From Arthrobacter frigidicola (lineage in GTDB: Bacteria; Actinomycetota; Actinomycetes; Actinomycetales; Micrococcaceae), in the NCBI GenBank assembly GCA_003602285.1, contig QZVU01000006.1, positions 157,980 through 221,979 of the forward strand: DNA of 64,000 bases. Direction: 5' to 3'. The notes under the pieces are model-generated. The model did no database searches. It was not told the origin of the DNA and worked only from the letters and a program-made list of their open reading frames with translations. Each line of letters begins with the position of its first letter. The first letter of the stretch is position 1. Made by a program: the position numbers and the translations under genes. This document shows positions 49,645-58,863 of this stretch, piece after piece.

Positions 49645-49848
49645 TTAGAGAGGCTGGATGTTTGACGCCTGGGGACCCTTGGGGCCCTGCTCGGTGTCGA
49701 AGCTAACCTTCTGGTTCTCATCAAGCGAGCGGTAGCCGCTGGCGTTGATGGCGGAGAAGTGTGCGAACACATCTGCGCTTCCGTCGTCGGGGGCGATGAA
49801 GCCGAAGCCCTTTTCAGCGTTGAACCACTTCACGGTACCTGTTGCCAT
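49645..49848 (-). CDS. cspA: Cold-shock protein
   Basis: A 67-residue single OB-fold protein. RNP1 (KGFGFI) and RNP2 (VFAHF) are intact, and the overall sequence ([35 protein letters not shown]) is canonical for actinobacterial CspA-type RNA chaperones. The 215-bp AT-richer gap upstream (49849-50063) probably contains the promoter and a long 5' leader, as in many cold-shock genes. I see no other gene there. Confidence 0.97.
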   Translation of the reverse strand: MATGTVKWFNAEKGFGFIAPDDGSADVFAHFSAINASGYRSLDENQKVSFDTEQGPKGPQASNIQPL

Positions 49849-50063
49849 TTTTGTTTATCCTTCTGAAATTCAGACGCCTTCCGACTTTCGGAAAGCCCCA
49901 GTCGCGGCGTGCTTGTCCGCTCTTTCAGAGATGCGGCGTGGGCCCCGAAGAGCTACACCACGTGAAATACAAATGCGCAACACTACAACCGTTACCAACC
50001 TAACAGCACCACCATGGGTGATGGCAAGCAGGAATCGAAACCTTCTTTATAAATATTTGGGCC

Positions 50064-51056
50064 TCAGGCGGCCACCGGCCGCGCAAGGCCTGCAACCAGC
50101 TCGAAAGAGCGCAGCCAGGCCGCTTCGGAACTCGCCCGGGTGGCGATAATCAGTTCATCGGCATCGGCGTGCTTGGTGAAGCCTTCGAGGTAGTCCCCCA
50201 CCTGGGGTGGGGTCCCCACGGCCGAGTAGGTGAACATCTGCGCCACCTGCTGGCCTCCCGGAGAGGCAAGGAGTGCATCGGCCTCCTCCGGGGTGAAGGC
50301 GCGGCCACGGCCGAGCAGCAGCTCGGCCATCCTCCGCTGGCCCTCCTGGAACTGATTCTGCGCCTCATCCTCGGTATCGGCCGCGATCACATTGAGGCCG
50401 GCAATGACGTGAGGCTGCTCGAGCTGGGCGGAGGGTTTAAATTCCCGCCGGTACAACGCCACAGCCTCCCGGAGCGCCGCCGGGGCGAAATGCGAGGCGA
50501 ACGCGTAGGGCAGCCCGAGCGCCGCGGCGAGGCCCGCCCCGAACAGCGAGGATCCAAGGATGTACAGGGGTACGTTCGTCCCGCGTCCGGGCGTGGCGTG
50601 GACCCCCGGGATGCGCGTATCTCCCGAGAGGTAGCCCTGAAGTTCGAGGACGTCCTGCGGGAACGTGTCGGCGGCGGCGGGATCGCGGCGCAGCGCCCGC
50701 ATCGTGTTCCCGTCACTTCCCGGTGCGCGGCCCAGGCCGAGGTCGATCCGGCCTGGATGGAGCGTCTCGAGGGTCCCGAACTGTTCGGCGATGGTCAGGG
50801 GTGAATGGTTCGGCAGCATGATTCCGCCGGATCCCAGCCGGATGCTGGTGGTGGCCGCGGCGACGTGGGCGATCAGCACGCTCGTCGCCGAGGAGGCGAT
50901 GCTGCTCAGGTTGTGGTGCTCGGCGTACCAGATCCTCCGGTACCCCCACTTCTCCGCGCTCTGCGCCAGCAGCACGCTCGAGGCGAGGCTTCCGGCAGCC
51001 GTGCCTCCCCTCGGGATGTGTGCCAGGTCGAGGATGGACAAAGGAACAGAGATCAA
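50064..51056 (-). CDS. LLM-class flavin-dependent oxidoreductase (MsnO8 type)
   Basis: A 330-residue luciferase-like protein of the group with SVLDLA-type N-terminus ([17 protein letters not shown]). Further blocks are [68 protein letters not shown] (split by the FMN loop) and YAFASHFAP. It is distant from the CE1758-type pair. Translation appears to start at a TTG at 51056: homology begins there, and ggaagg lies 7 nt upstream. Substrate is unknown. Confidence 0.88.
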   Translation of the reverse strand: MISVPLSILDLAHIPRGGTAAGSLASSVLLAQSAEKWGYRRIWYAEHHNLSSIASSATSVLIAHVAAATTSIRLGSGGIMLPNHSPLTIAEQFGTLETLHPGRIDLGLGRAPGSDGNTMRALRRDPAAADTFPQDVLELQGYLSGDTRIPGVHATPGRGTNVPLYILGSSLFGAGLAAALGLPYAFASHFAPAALREAVALYRREFKPSAQLEQPHVIAGLNVIAADTEDEAQNQFQEGQRRMAELLLGRGRAFTPEEADALLASPGGQQVAQMFTYSAVGTPPQVGDYLEGFTKHADADELIIATRASSEAAWLRSFELVAGLARPVAA

Positions 51057-51238
51057 AAGAAAAGCCTTCCCAGAAGTGGCGCGCTGTGCTATACCGCGTT
51101 CCGGCCATCACAGTGGAGGCCGCGTATGCAGTAGGCAACGACAGAAACGGGCCACTTATTTCGGGCGCACTGCTTTGGGGCATCCTCTGCCCGGGCCACT
51201 CAACCCGAGGGCCCCGCGGCCTGCCGGTGCCGGCCGGG

Positions 51239-51297
51239 CAGCTGACAGGGGGGGGGGCAGCCGACAGGGGGGCAGCCGACAGGGGGCAGCCGACGGG
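51239..51297. repeat. G-rich tandem repeat with homopolymer tracts
   Basis: CAGCYGACA followed by a G-run repeats with starts at 51239, 51258, 51273 and 51287. The G-runs are 10, 6 and 5 bases long, so the unit length varies only through the G tract. A run of 10 Gs is unusual here and prone to slippage. On the G-rich strand the array could form a quadruplex. Confidence 0.8.
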
Positions 51298-51305
51298 ATG
51301 GGTCC

Positions 51306-51490
51306 ATGGCTGATTTCGGGAGGGCTGATTTCGGGAGGGCTGATTTCGAGCTTCCAACCACCGAGGCCGGGCTCCGGGCGCGGCAGGACGACCTGGTGCG
51401 CGCCCTCGCCACCGAAAACAGCGCCGGGGCCTTGCAGCGCTGAGCACCGAACTCGAGGCCATCCAACGCCGGCTCGAGCACCTCCGCTGA
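51306..51490 (+). pseudogene. Small repeat-bearing reading frame, apparently frameshifted
   Basis: From the ATG at 51306 a 45-codon frame encodes MADFGRADFGRADFELPTT, in which ADFGR is repeated through a 15-bp DNA repeat (51309-51350). It continues with a helical ARQDDLVRALATENSAGALQ and stops at 51443. A -1 shift just before that stop opens ALSTELEAIQRRLEHLR, ending at 51490. The two parts join into one amphipathic, coiled-coil-like protein of about 60 residues, so a single-base loss is the simplest explanation. No family is recognised and the ribosome site is weak. A non-coding repeat remains possible. Confidence 0.4.
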
Positions 51491-51514
51491 GCTTCGGCCG
51501 CGGGGGCCTGCGGC

Positions 51515-52819
51515 CTAGATCGCCGTTTTCGGCGCCTGTCCCTCGTCACCGCTGACCCGCACCGCCTTGCGTTCGCGCGCACGGTCGAGCGCATTGATCA
51601 CCGGGGCGGCGGTCATTCCGTGAAGCACGATGGACATGCAGATCACCAGCGCCACAATCCGCCACAGGGAGGCTTCCTCGGCGTCGAACTCCCCCTTCGA
51701 CAGCGCATACCCGAGGTAGTAGATCGAGCCGATGCCGCGGACACCGAAGAATGAAAGTACGCCCCGCTCCCAGAGCCCGGTGCGTCCCCGGGCGAGGCTG
51801 ACCCAGGCCGCGGCGGGACGGATCACCAGGAGGAACAGGACGGCGACGAGGATCTCCTGCCAGGTGAGGCCCATCAGCAGGCCGCGGGAGATGGCTCCCC
51901 CGAGCAGTACGAGCACCACGACCGTGAGCAGCCGTTCGAGCTGCTCGATGTAGCTGTGAAGGACACCGTGGTAGCCGCTCGTCTGCTCCGCAGCGCGGAT
52001 GGTGACGGCGCAGACGAAGACGGCGATGAAGCCGTACCCCTCGGCGAGTTCGGTGAGGCCGTAGGTCAGGAAGGTCGCCGCCAGCGCCACGAACCCTTCG
52101 GAGTGGTTCGCCAGCCGGACGGATTCGATCCGGGCCGAGAAGAACAACCGCCCGAGCAGCTTGCCCATGCCGAACCCGAAGAGGCAGCCGATGCCCAAAC
52201 GCCACGCAACATCCAACGCGATCCACTCGGGGAACCAGGCGCCGGGCGCCGCCCCCACGAGGCTGATGGCGATCGCAAGATAGACGAAGGGGAAGGCAAG
52301 GCCATCGTTGAGGCCCGCCTCGGAGGTGAGCCCGAAGCGCACCTCGTCCTCGCCGCCGAGATCCTCCTCCGATTCGGAGGGTTCGCCCACCTGCACCTCC
52401 GAGGCGAGCACCGGGTCGGTGGGTGCGAGGGCCGCCGCGACAAGAAGCGCCGCGGCGATTCCCAGGCCCAGCACCCAGAGGCCGAGGAGCATCAGGCCCA
52501 GGATGCACAGCGGCATCGCGATGCCCAGCAGGCGCCACGTGGTGGCCCACCGCTTCCTGCCCACCCTGCGGTCCAGGGCGAGCCCTGCACCCATGAGGGA
52601 GATGATGACGCAGACCTCGGCGAGGTGGGTGGTGAAATCACCGTGGGCCACCGGGTCGGGGGTGGGCAGCGTTTCGATCAGGGAGAAGGCGAGCACTCCC
52701 GCCCCAAGGAACACCATGGGCATGGAGATGGGCGCCCGCATCAGGAGGCGGGGCAGCAGGGCGGCGGCAAAAACCGCGAGCCCGGCGGCAGCGTAGATAA
52801 AACTCGGCGCTTCGAACAC
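51515..52819 (-). CDS. Cation/proton antiporter (CPA1, NhaP-like)
   Basis: A 434-residue Na+/H+ or K+/H+ antiporter with about 12 membrane segments. The ion-binding region is AALAPTDPVLASEVQVG and the conserved TSEAGLNDGLAFPFVYLA follows. HSEGFVALAATFLTYGLTELAEGYGFIAVFVCAV and FFGVRGIGSIYYLGYAL are further CPA1 landmarks. An acidic insert (EPSESEEDLGGEDEV) sits between the two halves of the ion-binding region and may sense pH or ions. GTG at 52819 has aaagg at proper distance. The C-terminus is a short charged tail. Confidence 0.92.
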   Translation of the reverse strand: MFEAPSFIYAAAGLAVFAAALLPRLLMRAPISMPMVFLGAGVLAFSLIETLPTPDPVAHGDFTTHLAEVCVIISLMGAGLALDRRVGRKRWATTWRLLGIAMPLCILGLMLLGLWVLGLGIAAALLVAAALAPTDPVLASEVQVGEPSESEEDLGGEDEVRFGLTSEAGLNDGLAFPFVYLAIAISLVGAAPGAWFPEWIALDVAWRLGIGCLFGFGMGKLLGRLFFSARIESVRLANHSEGFVALAATFLTYGLTELAEGYGFIAVFVCAVTIRAAEQTSGYHGVLHSYIEQLERLLTVVVLVLLGGAISRGLLMGLTWQEILVAVLFLLVIRPAAAWVSLARGRTGLWERGVLSFFGVRGIGSIYYLGYALSKGEFDAEEASLWRIVALVICMSIVLHGMTAAPVINALDRARERKAVRVSGDEGQAPKTAI

Positions 52820-52932
52820 CGGCACCCTTTCTCCGGAAGACGTCGGACGGCCCCTTTTGTACCTTACGTGCTGCATCGGTGCACCGGGTACCGGAACTCC
52901 GCCGGTTCAAGCCGGTTGGAGATCCGCGCGGC

Positions 52933-52962
52933 AGACGGTATGGCCGACGGTATGGCCGACAG
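52933..52962. repeat. Short 12-bp tandem repeat
   Basis: GACGGTATGGCC occurs twice in tandem and is followed by a partial copy (GACAGC), in the 199-bp divergent region between the antiporter and the SNF2 helicase. No function is evident. Confidence 0.7.
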
Positions 52963-53018
52963 CGGAAAGCACCGCCCGCCGGGCACGGTGCGCAGCCGCC
53001 GCGTGAGAGCATGAAAGT

Positions 53019-56000
53019 ATGCCCTCTTCGTCCCACCCCCTGATCGATGTCACCGACATCATCCGCATCGTGGGCGGTGCGTCGTTCCAGCGTGGACAGG
53101 TCTACGCCAAGGACGGCGCCGTCAGTTCCCTCGCCTGGGACGCGAGCGCGAAGATCCTCACCGGCCGGGTGCGGGGAAGCGCCCCCACCGAGTACAGAAC
53201 CAAGCTGCGCCTCGGCCTCAAGGGTGACGGCCGCTTCCGTCCGCTCGAAAACTTCTGCAGCTGCCCCGTCGGCTCGGACTGCAAGCATGTTGCCGCCACC
53301 GCCCTCCAGAGCAACACCGAGCACCTCCTGGCCCGCCAGGAGACCACCGCGGCACCGCCTCCCCCTCGCCCGGCGGCGGGCTGGCAGGCCTCGCTGAGCG
53401 AACTGCTCGCCCCGGCCCCCGGCACTGCCGAGGTTCCCGCAGCGCCGACGACGCCACTGGGCCTGCAGTTCGAGGTGCGCACCCCCGAGGTGGCGGTCCA
53501 GCGCTGGGGATCGGCCGCCGACCGGCAGGGCCTGCGCACCCTGAATGCCCGGCTGGGGGTCCGGCCCGTGAGTCAGAACTCCAAGAGCAAGTGGGTCAAG
53601 AACAACCTCTCGTGGGGAAGCATCAGCTACCAGACCTATGGTCTGCGGCTCGACCCCGACCAGCACCGCTGGTTCTCCCAGTTCCCTGCCCTGCACCGCG
53701 GCACCGGCGTCAACTACTTTGGCAACAACGACTCGTGGCTGTACCTCGACGACTTCAGCAATCCCCTGCTCTGGCACCTCCTCGAGGAAGCCGGGCGGCT
53801 CGGCATCGAGTTCGTCGGATCAAAGAAGTCGGTGACCGTCGTCCTCGCCCACCGGGCCACCCTGCGCCTCGACGCGACGGCGGCGGCCGACGCCGCGGTG
53901 GAGCTCTCCCCCGTCCTGGAGATCGATGGGCGGATCCACCCGCCGGAGACCGCCCACGTCATCAGTGACCACGGGATCTACACGGTTGCGCCGGACACCA
54001 CAATCACCCTCGCCCCGACCGCCAGGAAGCTCAGCGGGCAGGACCTTGAACTGCTCCGCCGCGCCCGCCCGGTCTCCATCCCGGCCGAGGAGACCTCAAT
54101 CTTCCTCGAGGAGTACTACCCCCGCCTCAGCCGGTCGCTCAAGGTGGCCAGCAGCGATGGCAGCGTGGACCTGCCCGAGGTCCAACCACCGGCGCTCGTC
54201 CTCACCGCCGCCTACCGGCCCGACGGCGCGGTGACCCTCTCCTGGGACTTCCGGTACACCTTCGGCACCGCCGTGCAGCGCCACCCCCTGGGCGGCGGCC
54301 CGGCCGCCGCTGACGGCTACCGCGACCCCGACGCCGAGGACGCCCTTGAGGCGGCAGCCCGGGCCCTGCTCAGCCCGATGCCGCTGCGGAAGACCACCCT
54401 CGAGGACATGCAGGCCGTGGAGTTCACCGAGTCGGTGCTGCCGCGGATCGAGGCCGAACCGGGCCTTGAGGTGGACGTCGTCGGGGACAAACCCGACTAC
54501 GAGCACCTGACCGAAACCCCGCAGCTGGTCATCAGCACCGTCGAGACCGAGGACCGGGACTGGTTCGACCTGGGCGTGATGGTGACGGTCAGCGGCCGTA
54601 AGATCCCCTTCGACTCTATCTTCCGTGCCCTTGCGCAGGGCCGGACGAAGCTCAAGCTCGTCGACAACAGCTACCTGTCCCTCCAGCAGCCCGTTTTCGA
54701 CCAGCTGCGCGAACTCATCGAGGAGGCACGCGGCCTCACTGAGTGGGAGACCGGCTTCCAGATCAGCCGTTACCAGGCCGGCCTGTGGGCGGAGTTCGAA
54801 GACCTCGCCGATGAGACGGAGCAGGCCGAGTCCTGGCGGAACGCCGTCGCCGGGCTGCTCGAGCTTCCGGACCTGGCACCGGTCGAGCTTCCCCTGGGGG
54901 TCAAGGCCGAACTGCGGCCCTACCAGAAGGAAGGCTTCAACTGGCTCGCTTTCCTCTGGCGGCATCAGCTCGGTGGTGTGCTCGCTGACGACATGGGTCT
55001 CGGTAAGACCCTTCAGGCCCTCACCCTGATCCAGCACGCCCATGAGACCGGCGGGCCGCACGCGCCCTTCCTCATCGTCGCGCCGACCTCCGTGGTGCCG
55101 AACTGGATCAACGAGACCCACCGTTTCACCCCGGGGCTCCACGTCGTCGGCATCACCGACACCCAGGGTGCCTCCGGGGTGCCGATCCGCGAGCAGGTGC
55201 GCGGCGCCGACGTCGTGGTGACCTCCTACACCCTGTTCCGGCTCGACCTTGAGGCGTACTCGGAAACCGAGTGGGCCGGGCTGATTTTGGATGAGGCGCA
55301 GTTCGTCAAGAACCGCACCTCGAAGGTCCACCAGGCCGCCAAGGACTTCGCAGCACCCTTCAAGCTGGCGATCACGGGCACGCCCATGGAGAACAACCTG
55401 ATGGAACTGTGGGCGATGTTCAACATCGTCGCCCCGGGACTGTTCCCCTCGGCCCGCCGGTTCACCGAGGACTACCGCACCCCGATCGAGAAGATCGGCG
55501 ACAACCGACCGTTGGTCCGGCTGCGTCGACGCATCCGCCCCCTGATGATGCGCCGCACCAAGGAGGCCGTCGCCTCCGACCTGCCGCCCAAGCAGGAGCA
55601 GGTCCTCGAGGTCGAGCTCACCCCCGAGCACCGCCACATCTATTCGACCTACCTCCAGCGGGAACGGCAGAAGCTGCTGGGCCTCATCGATGACCTCAAC
55701 AGCAACCGCATGATCGTGTTCCGGTCGCTGACGCTGCTGCGCATGCTGAGCCTCGACGCCTCCCTCGTCGACCCCGACCATGCGGATGTTCCCTCGGCCA
55801 AGCTTGAGGTGCTCTTCGAACAGCTCGAGGACGTCCTGGCCGAGGGCCACCGCGCCCTGGTGTTCAGCCAGTTCACCTCCTACCTGAAGAAGGCCGCCGA
55901 GCAGCTTGAGGCCCGCGGGATCGAGTACGCCTACCTCGATGGGTCGACGCGCAGCCGGGGCGAGGTGATCGACAGGTTCAAGGAAGGCTCGGCGCCGGTG

Positions 56001-56300
56001 TTCCTGATCAGCCTGAAGGCGGGCGGTTTCGGCCTCAACCTGACCGAGGCCGACTACTGCTTCCTCCTCGACCCCTGGTGGAACCCGGCCAGCGAGGCGC
56101 AGGCGGTCGACCGGACGCACAGGATCGGGCAGACGAAGAACGTCATGGTCTACCGGATGGTCTCCAAGGGCACCATCGAGGAAAAGGTGATGAAGCTCAA
56201 GGAGCAGAAGGCCCAGCTGTTCAACTCCGTCATGGACGACGACGCCGTCTTCAGCTCGGCGCTCACCGCCGAGGACATCCGCGGCCTGCTCGAGGCCTGA
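53019..56300 (+). CDS. SWIM zinc-finger SNF2-family helicase
   Basis: A 1093-residue DEAD/DEAH-box translocase. A SWIM zinc finger lies near residues 82-95 (CSCPVGSDCKHVA). A long middle region (about 150-600) of bacterial SNF2-associated beta-rich sequence follows. The SNF2 core has the Q/Walker A block LRPYQKEGFNWL and ADDMGLGKTLQAL near 656. LDEAQFVKN lies near 757, LAITGTPMENNL follows, and the C-terminal helicase blocks are LVFSQFTSY, LKAGGFGLNLTEA and AVDRTHRIGQ. Such proteins remodel nucleoprotein or assist repair. It is monocistronic and unlinked to any defence gene. Confidence 0.93.
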   Translation: MPSSSHPLIDVTDIIRIVGGASFQRGQVYAKDGAVSSLAWDASAKILTGRVRGSAPTEYRTKLRLGLKGDGRFRPLENFCSCPVGSDCKHVAATALQSNTEHLLARQETTAAPPPPRPAAGWQASLSELLAPAPGTAEVPAAPTTPLGLQFEVRTPEVAVQRWGSAADRQGLRTLNARLGVRPVSQNSKSKWVKNNLSWGSISYQTYGLRLDPDQHRWFSQFPALHRGTGVNYFGNNDSWLYLDDFSNPLLWHLLEEAGRLGIEFVGSKKSVTVVLAHRATLRLDATAAADAAVELSPVLEIDGRIHPPETAHVISDHGIYTVAPDTTITLAPTARKLSGQDLELLRRARPVSIPAEETSIFLEEYYPRLSRSLKVASSDGSVDLPEVQPPALVLTAAYRPDGAVTLSWDFRYTFGTAVQRHPLGGGPAAADGYRDPDAEDALEAAARALLSPMPLRKTTLEDMQAVEFTESVLPRIEAEPGLEVDVVGDKPDYEHLTETPQLVISTVETEDRDWFDLGVMVTVSGRKIPFDSIFRALAQGRTKLKLVDNSYLSLQQPVFDQLRELIEEARGLTEWETGFQISRYQAGLWAEFEDLADETEQAESWRNAVAGLLELPDLAPVELPLGVKAELRPYQKEGFNWLAFLWRHQLGGVLADDMGLGKTLQALTLIQHAHETGGPHAPFLIVAPTSVVPNWINETHRFTPGLHVVGITDTQGASGVPIREQVRGADVVVTSYTLFRLDLEAYSETEWAGLILDEAQFVKNRTSKVHQAAKDFAAPFKLAITGTPMENNLMELWAMFNIVAPGLFPSARRFTEDYRTPIEKIGDNRPLVRLRRRIRPLMMRRTKEAVASDLPPKQEQVLEVELTPEHRHIYSTYLQRERQKLLGLIDDLNSNRMIVFRSLTLLRMLSLDASLVDPDHADVPSAKLEVLFEQLEDVLAEGHRALVFSQFTSYLKKAAEQLEARGIEYAYLDGSTRSRGEVIDRFKEGSAPVFLISLKAGGFGLNLTEADYCFLLDPWWNPASEAQAVDRTHRIGQTKNVMVYRMVSKGTIEEKVMKLKEQKAQLFNSVMDDDAVFSSALTAEDIRGLLEA

Positions 56301-56364
56301 GGCTCCGGCAGGTGACCGGCGGCCGGTCGCCAGCCACACCGGGCGCCAGCCGGCGGGGCCGCCG

Positions 56365-57318
56365 TTAGGGCTCCCCGCGAAGCAGGTCGGCGAAGTCGGC
56401 AGGCCGGGTCTCCGGCCACCAGTGCCCGGCGTCAACCTCTGTCACCCTCAGGTCCTCCACCCACGCCCCCAGTCCCTCGACCAGCGCCGGGGAGAGGAAG
56501 GGGTCCTTCACCGGCACCACGACGTGGACCGGCACCGTCACGGCAGGTAGCCGCGGCCCGAGCCCTGAGGGCGAGCGCAGCGCCCGGTACAGGGCGAGGC
56601 CGCGGAGGGGATCGCCGCCCACCCGGCGCCGCGCCGAACGCTCATAGCGCCGGCGCAGCGCCAGCTGCCAGAAGAGTTCGGGGAGGACCGGCAGCTGGAA
56701 GGCTCCGATGTACCAGCTGCGCAGCAGCTGGTCGGCGAGTTCGGGCCAACGGCCCGGCGTCCGGAGGCGGCTGCGCGTCCAGCGGCGGAAGTGCCCGAGG
56801 TCCGGCCCCGAGATGCTCGTGAATCGGGCGATTCTCCCCTCGGAGCGGGGATCGGCCACCGCCGCCCAGCCCTGGATCGATCCCCAGTCGTGGCCGACGA
56901 GGTGTACCCCGGGAACGGCCACGGCGTCGAGCACCGCGAAGAGGTCATCCACCAGGACGGAGATCCGGTAATCCCTCGAAACGGCCACCGATTGGCCGGC
57001 GTTGCGGGTATCGACGGTGACGAGGTGATGGGTCGCAGCCAGCAGTGCGATGACCGGGAGGTACACACGGTGGTCGTCGGGGTAGCCGTGCACCAGCACC
57101 AGGGTCGGCACGCCCGGTCCCGGCTCCCTGCCGTATTCGAAGACCGCCAGTTCCGCGCCTTGCCCCGGCGTTCCCACGAGCACGGTGCGGCGCCGGGGGG
57201 CTCGACCGTCGCCGGAGTCCCCGCTACCTCTTCCGGGACCGCCGCTCCGGTCGGCGGCGGGGGCGGGCACACCGGACGGACCGGCATTCGGGCCTGAGGG
57301 GGCGTCGGGGCGTTCCAT
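56365..57318 (-). CDS. Alpha/beta hydrolase, epoxide-hydrolase-like
   Basis: A 317-residue protein. A disordered, Gly/Pro/Ser-rich N-terminus (about 1-45) precedes an alpha/beta-hydrolase domain. The oxyanion motif HGYP is at 77-80. The nucleophile elbow is GHDWGS, making Asp144 rather than Ser the nucleophile, as in epoxide hydrolases and haloalkane dehalogenases. The final His is in DAGHWWPETRP. It starts 9 bp after the double-ATPase ECF gene and so belongs to that operon, which is odd for a nucleoside or vitamin transporter. Substrate is unknown. Confidence 0.88.
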   Translation of the reverse strand: MERPDAPSGPNAGPSGVPAPAADRSGGPGRGSGDSGDGRAPRRRTVLVGTPGQGAELAVFEYGREPGPGVPTLVLVHGYPDDHRVYLPVIALLAATHHLVTVDTRNAGQSVAVSRDYRISVLVDDLFAVLDAVAVPGVHLVGHDWGSIQGWAAVADPRSEGRIARFTSISGPDLGHFRRWTRSRLRTPGRWPELADQLLRSWYIGAFQLPVLPELFWQLALRRRYERSARRRVGGDPLRGLALYRALRSPSGLGPRLPAVTVPVHVVVPVKDPFLSPALVEGLGAWVEDLRVTEVDAGHWWPETRPADFADLLRGEP

Positions 57319-57327
57319 CCGGCAACC

Positions 57328-58863
57328 CTACGCCCCGCCCGCTCCGCGGCGGGCCCCGCCGGACAGGATCCTGCCGTCCTTCAGCTCAAGGACCCGGGTG
57401 CACAGGGCGTCGGCGAACGCCTCGTCATGGGTGGCAAGCACCACCGCACCGCCTGCTGCGGCGTGGCCGAGGAGCAGCTCCCCCACCCGGTTGCGTCCCC
57501 GCAGGTCAAGGCCGGCGGTCGGCTCGTCGAGCACCCACACCGCCGGTCCCGAGGCGATCAGGGACGCAAACGCCACCAGCCGGCGCTCCACGAACCCCAG
57601 CTCGTACGGGTGTTCCCCGGCTGCGTGTCCGAGCCCAACGGCTGCCAGTGCCGTCCGCGCCCGCTCCTGGGCCGCCTCCCGGCCGGCCCCGGCCGCTGCG
57701 GGCCCGTAGGCCACCTCGCGCAGCACGGTCCGTTCGAAAAGCTGCTGGTCGGTGTCCTGGAACAGGAATCCCACAGCACCGGCCAGCCGCCCGGTGGCAG
57801 TGCGGCGCCCCAGCGGCCGCCCTGCGACGGTCACCGTGCCCGACGACGCCCTCAGCAGCCCGTTCAGGTGCTGCAGGAGCGTCGACTTGCCCGAGCCGTT
57901 CGCTCCCGTTAGGCCGACAATATCGCCAGGGTCGACCCTCAGGTCGACGCCCCGCAGCACCTCGGCCTGCCCGCGGGCGCCCTCCCCGCGGTAGGAGAAG
58001 GAGACTCCGGCGAGCTCGGCGAGCGGACCCCCGGCCTTGACCGAAACCCCCGGCGCCGCCGCCGGGGCTGCCCATCCCTGCGGGGGGTCCGGCAGCACGA
58101 CCGGGGCCGATCCTTCGGTGCCGATGGCATACCGCCCAAGACCCGCCGTCCGGGCCTGCCCGAGGGTGCCGTCGGACACGGGCCGCCCGCTCACCAGCGC
58201 CAGCACCCTGGAGTGCCCCGGGGCCGCTCCGGGGAGCATCGGGGCGCAGATCACCAGGGCGGTGCCCGCCGCGCGCAGAACCTCAAGGGTCCGGGCCACC
58301 TCAGCCCGGGCGTCCGCATCGAGCCCCTGGAAGGGCTCGTCGAGGATCAGCACCCGGGGGTTCCCGACGACGGCCGCCGCGATGATCGTGCGACGGAGCT
58401 GGCCGCCGGAGAGCCTGCGGGGATCCCGGTTCAGAAGGTCCGTCAGCCCGAGCCGGGCGGCGGTGGCCTGCACGGCCGCCCGCAGCTCCCCGGCGGGCAT
58501 GCCCCGGTTCGCCGGTCCGAAGGCGATCTCCTCCGCGACGGTGGCCGACATCATGGAGAGCTGGCCTTCGGTCCGCTGCGCCGCATACGCCACGGTGGAA
58601 CTCCATGCGGCGGGATCGATCCGCGGATCCCCCGGGCCGCCCGTGAATTCCAGCCGGTCCCCTCCGAGGGTCAGCGCACCGCGGAACTGCGCTCCGTTCC
58701 CTGCCCCGGTCTGCCCTGCCAGCAGGCGGGCGAGGGTGGTTTTTCCCGACCCCGACGGCCCGACGACGTGCACCAGGGTTCCGGGTTCCACGGCGAGATC
58801 CACACCGGAAAGGACGACGGGACCGCCGTCGTACGCGAAGCTTGAACACTCGAGGCGGATCAC
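57328..58863 (-). CDS. ECF transporter double ATP-binding protein (EcfA1-A2 fusion)
   Basis: A 511-residue fusion of two ABC ATPase domains. Domain 1 has GPSGSGKTTLARLL, the signature LSGGQLRR and LILDEPFQGLD. Domain 2 has GANGSGKSTLLQHL near residue 320 and WVLDEPTAGLD. In domain 2 the signature position reads ELGFVERRLV instead of LSGGQ, so one of the two composite ATP sites is expected to be weak or inactive. The GTG at 58863 overlaps the stop of the T component gene (GTGA). The same frame remains open upstream through that gene and is not coding. Confidence 0.92.
   Translation of the reverse strand: MIRLECSSFAYDGGPVVLSGVDLAVEPGTLVHVVGPSGSGKTTLARLLAGQTGAGNGAQFRGALTLGGDRLEFTGGPGDPRIDPAAWSSTVAYAAQRTEGQLSMMSATVAEEIAFGPANRGMPAGELRAAVQATAARLGLTDLLNRDPRRLSGGQLRRTIIAAAVVGNPRVLILDEPFQGLDADARAEVARTLEVLRAAGTALVICAPMLPGAAPGHSRVLALVSGRPVSDGTLGQARTAGLGRYAIGTEGSAPVVLPDPPQGWAAPAAAPGVSVKAGGPLAELAGVSFSYRGEGARGQAEVLRGVDLRVDPGDIVGLTGANGSGKSTLLQHLNGLLRASSGTVTVAGRPLGRRTATGRLAGAVGFLFQDTDQQLFERTVLREVAYGPAAAGAGREAAQERARTALAAVGLGHAAGEHPYELGFVERRLVAFASLIASGPAVWVLDEPTAGLDLRGRNRVGELLLGHAAAGGAVVLATHDEAFADALCTRVLELKDGRILSGGARRGAGGA

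Larger units (their letters stand above)
51057..51514. other. Repeat-rich intergenic stretch
   Basis: This 458-bp gap between two minus-strand genes contains the promoter and leader of the flavin oxidoreductase gene, a G-rich tandem array (51239-51297), and a small plus-strand reading frame with an in-frame repeat (51306-51490). Longer overlapping frames across it are low-complexity translations of the repeats and are not credible genes. Confidence 0.6.

Noticed and set aside
54096-56435. Very long open frame (779 codons) on the minus strand opposite the SNF2 helicase
   Set aside because: Antisense shadow caused by GC-rich third positions; low-complexity translation without motifs, while the plus-strand protein is a clear SNF2 helicase.
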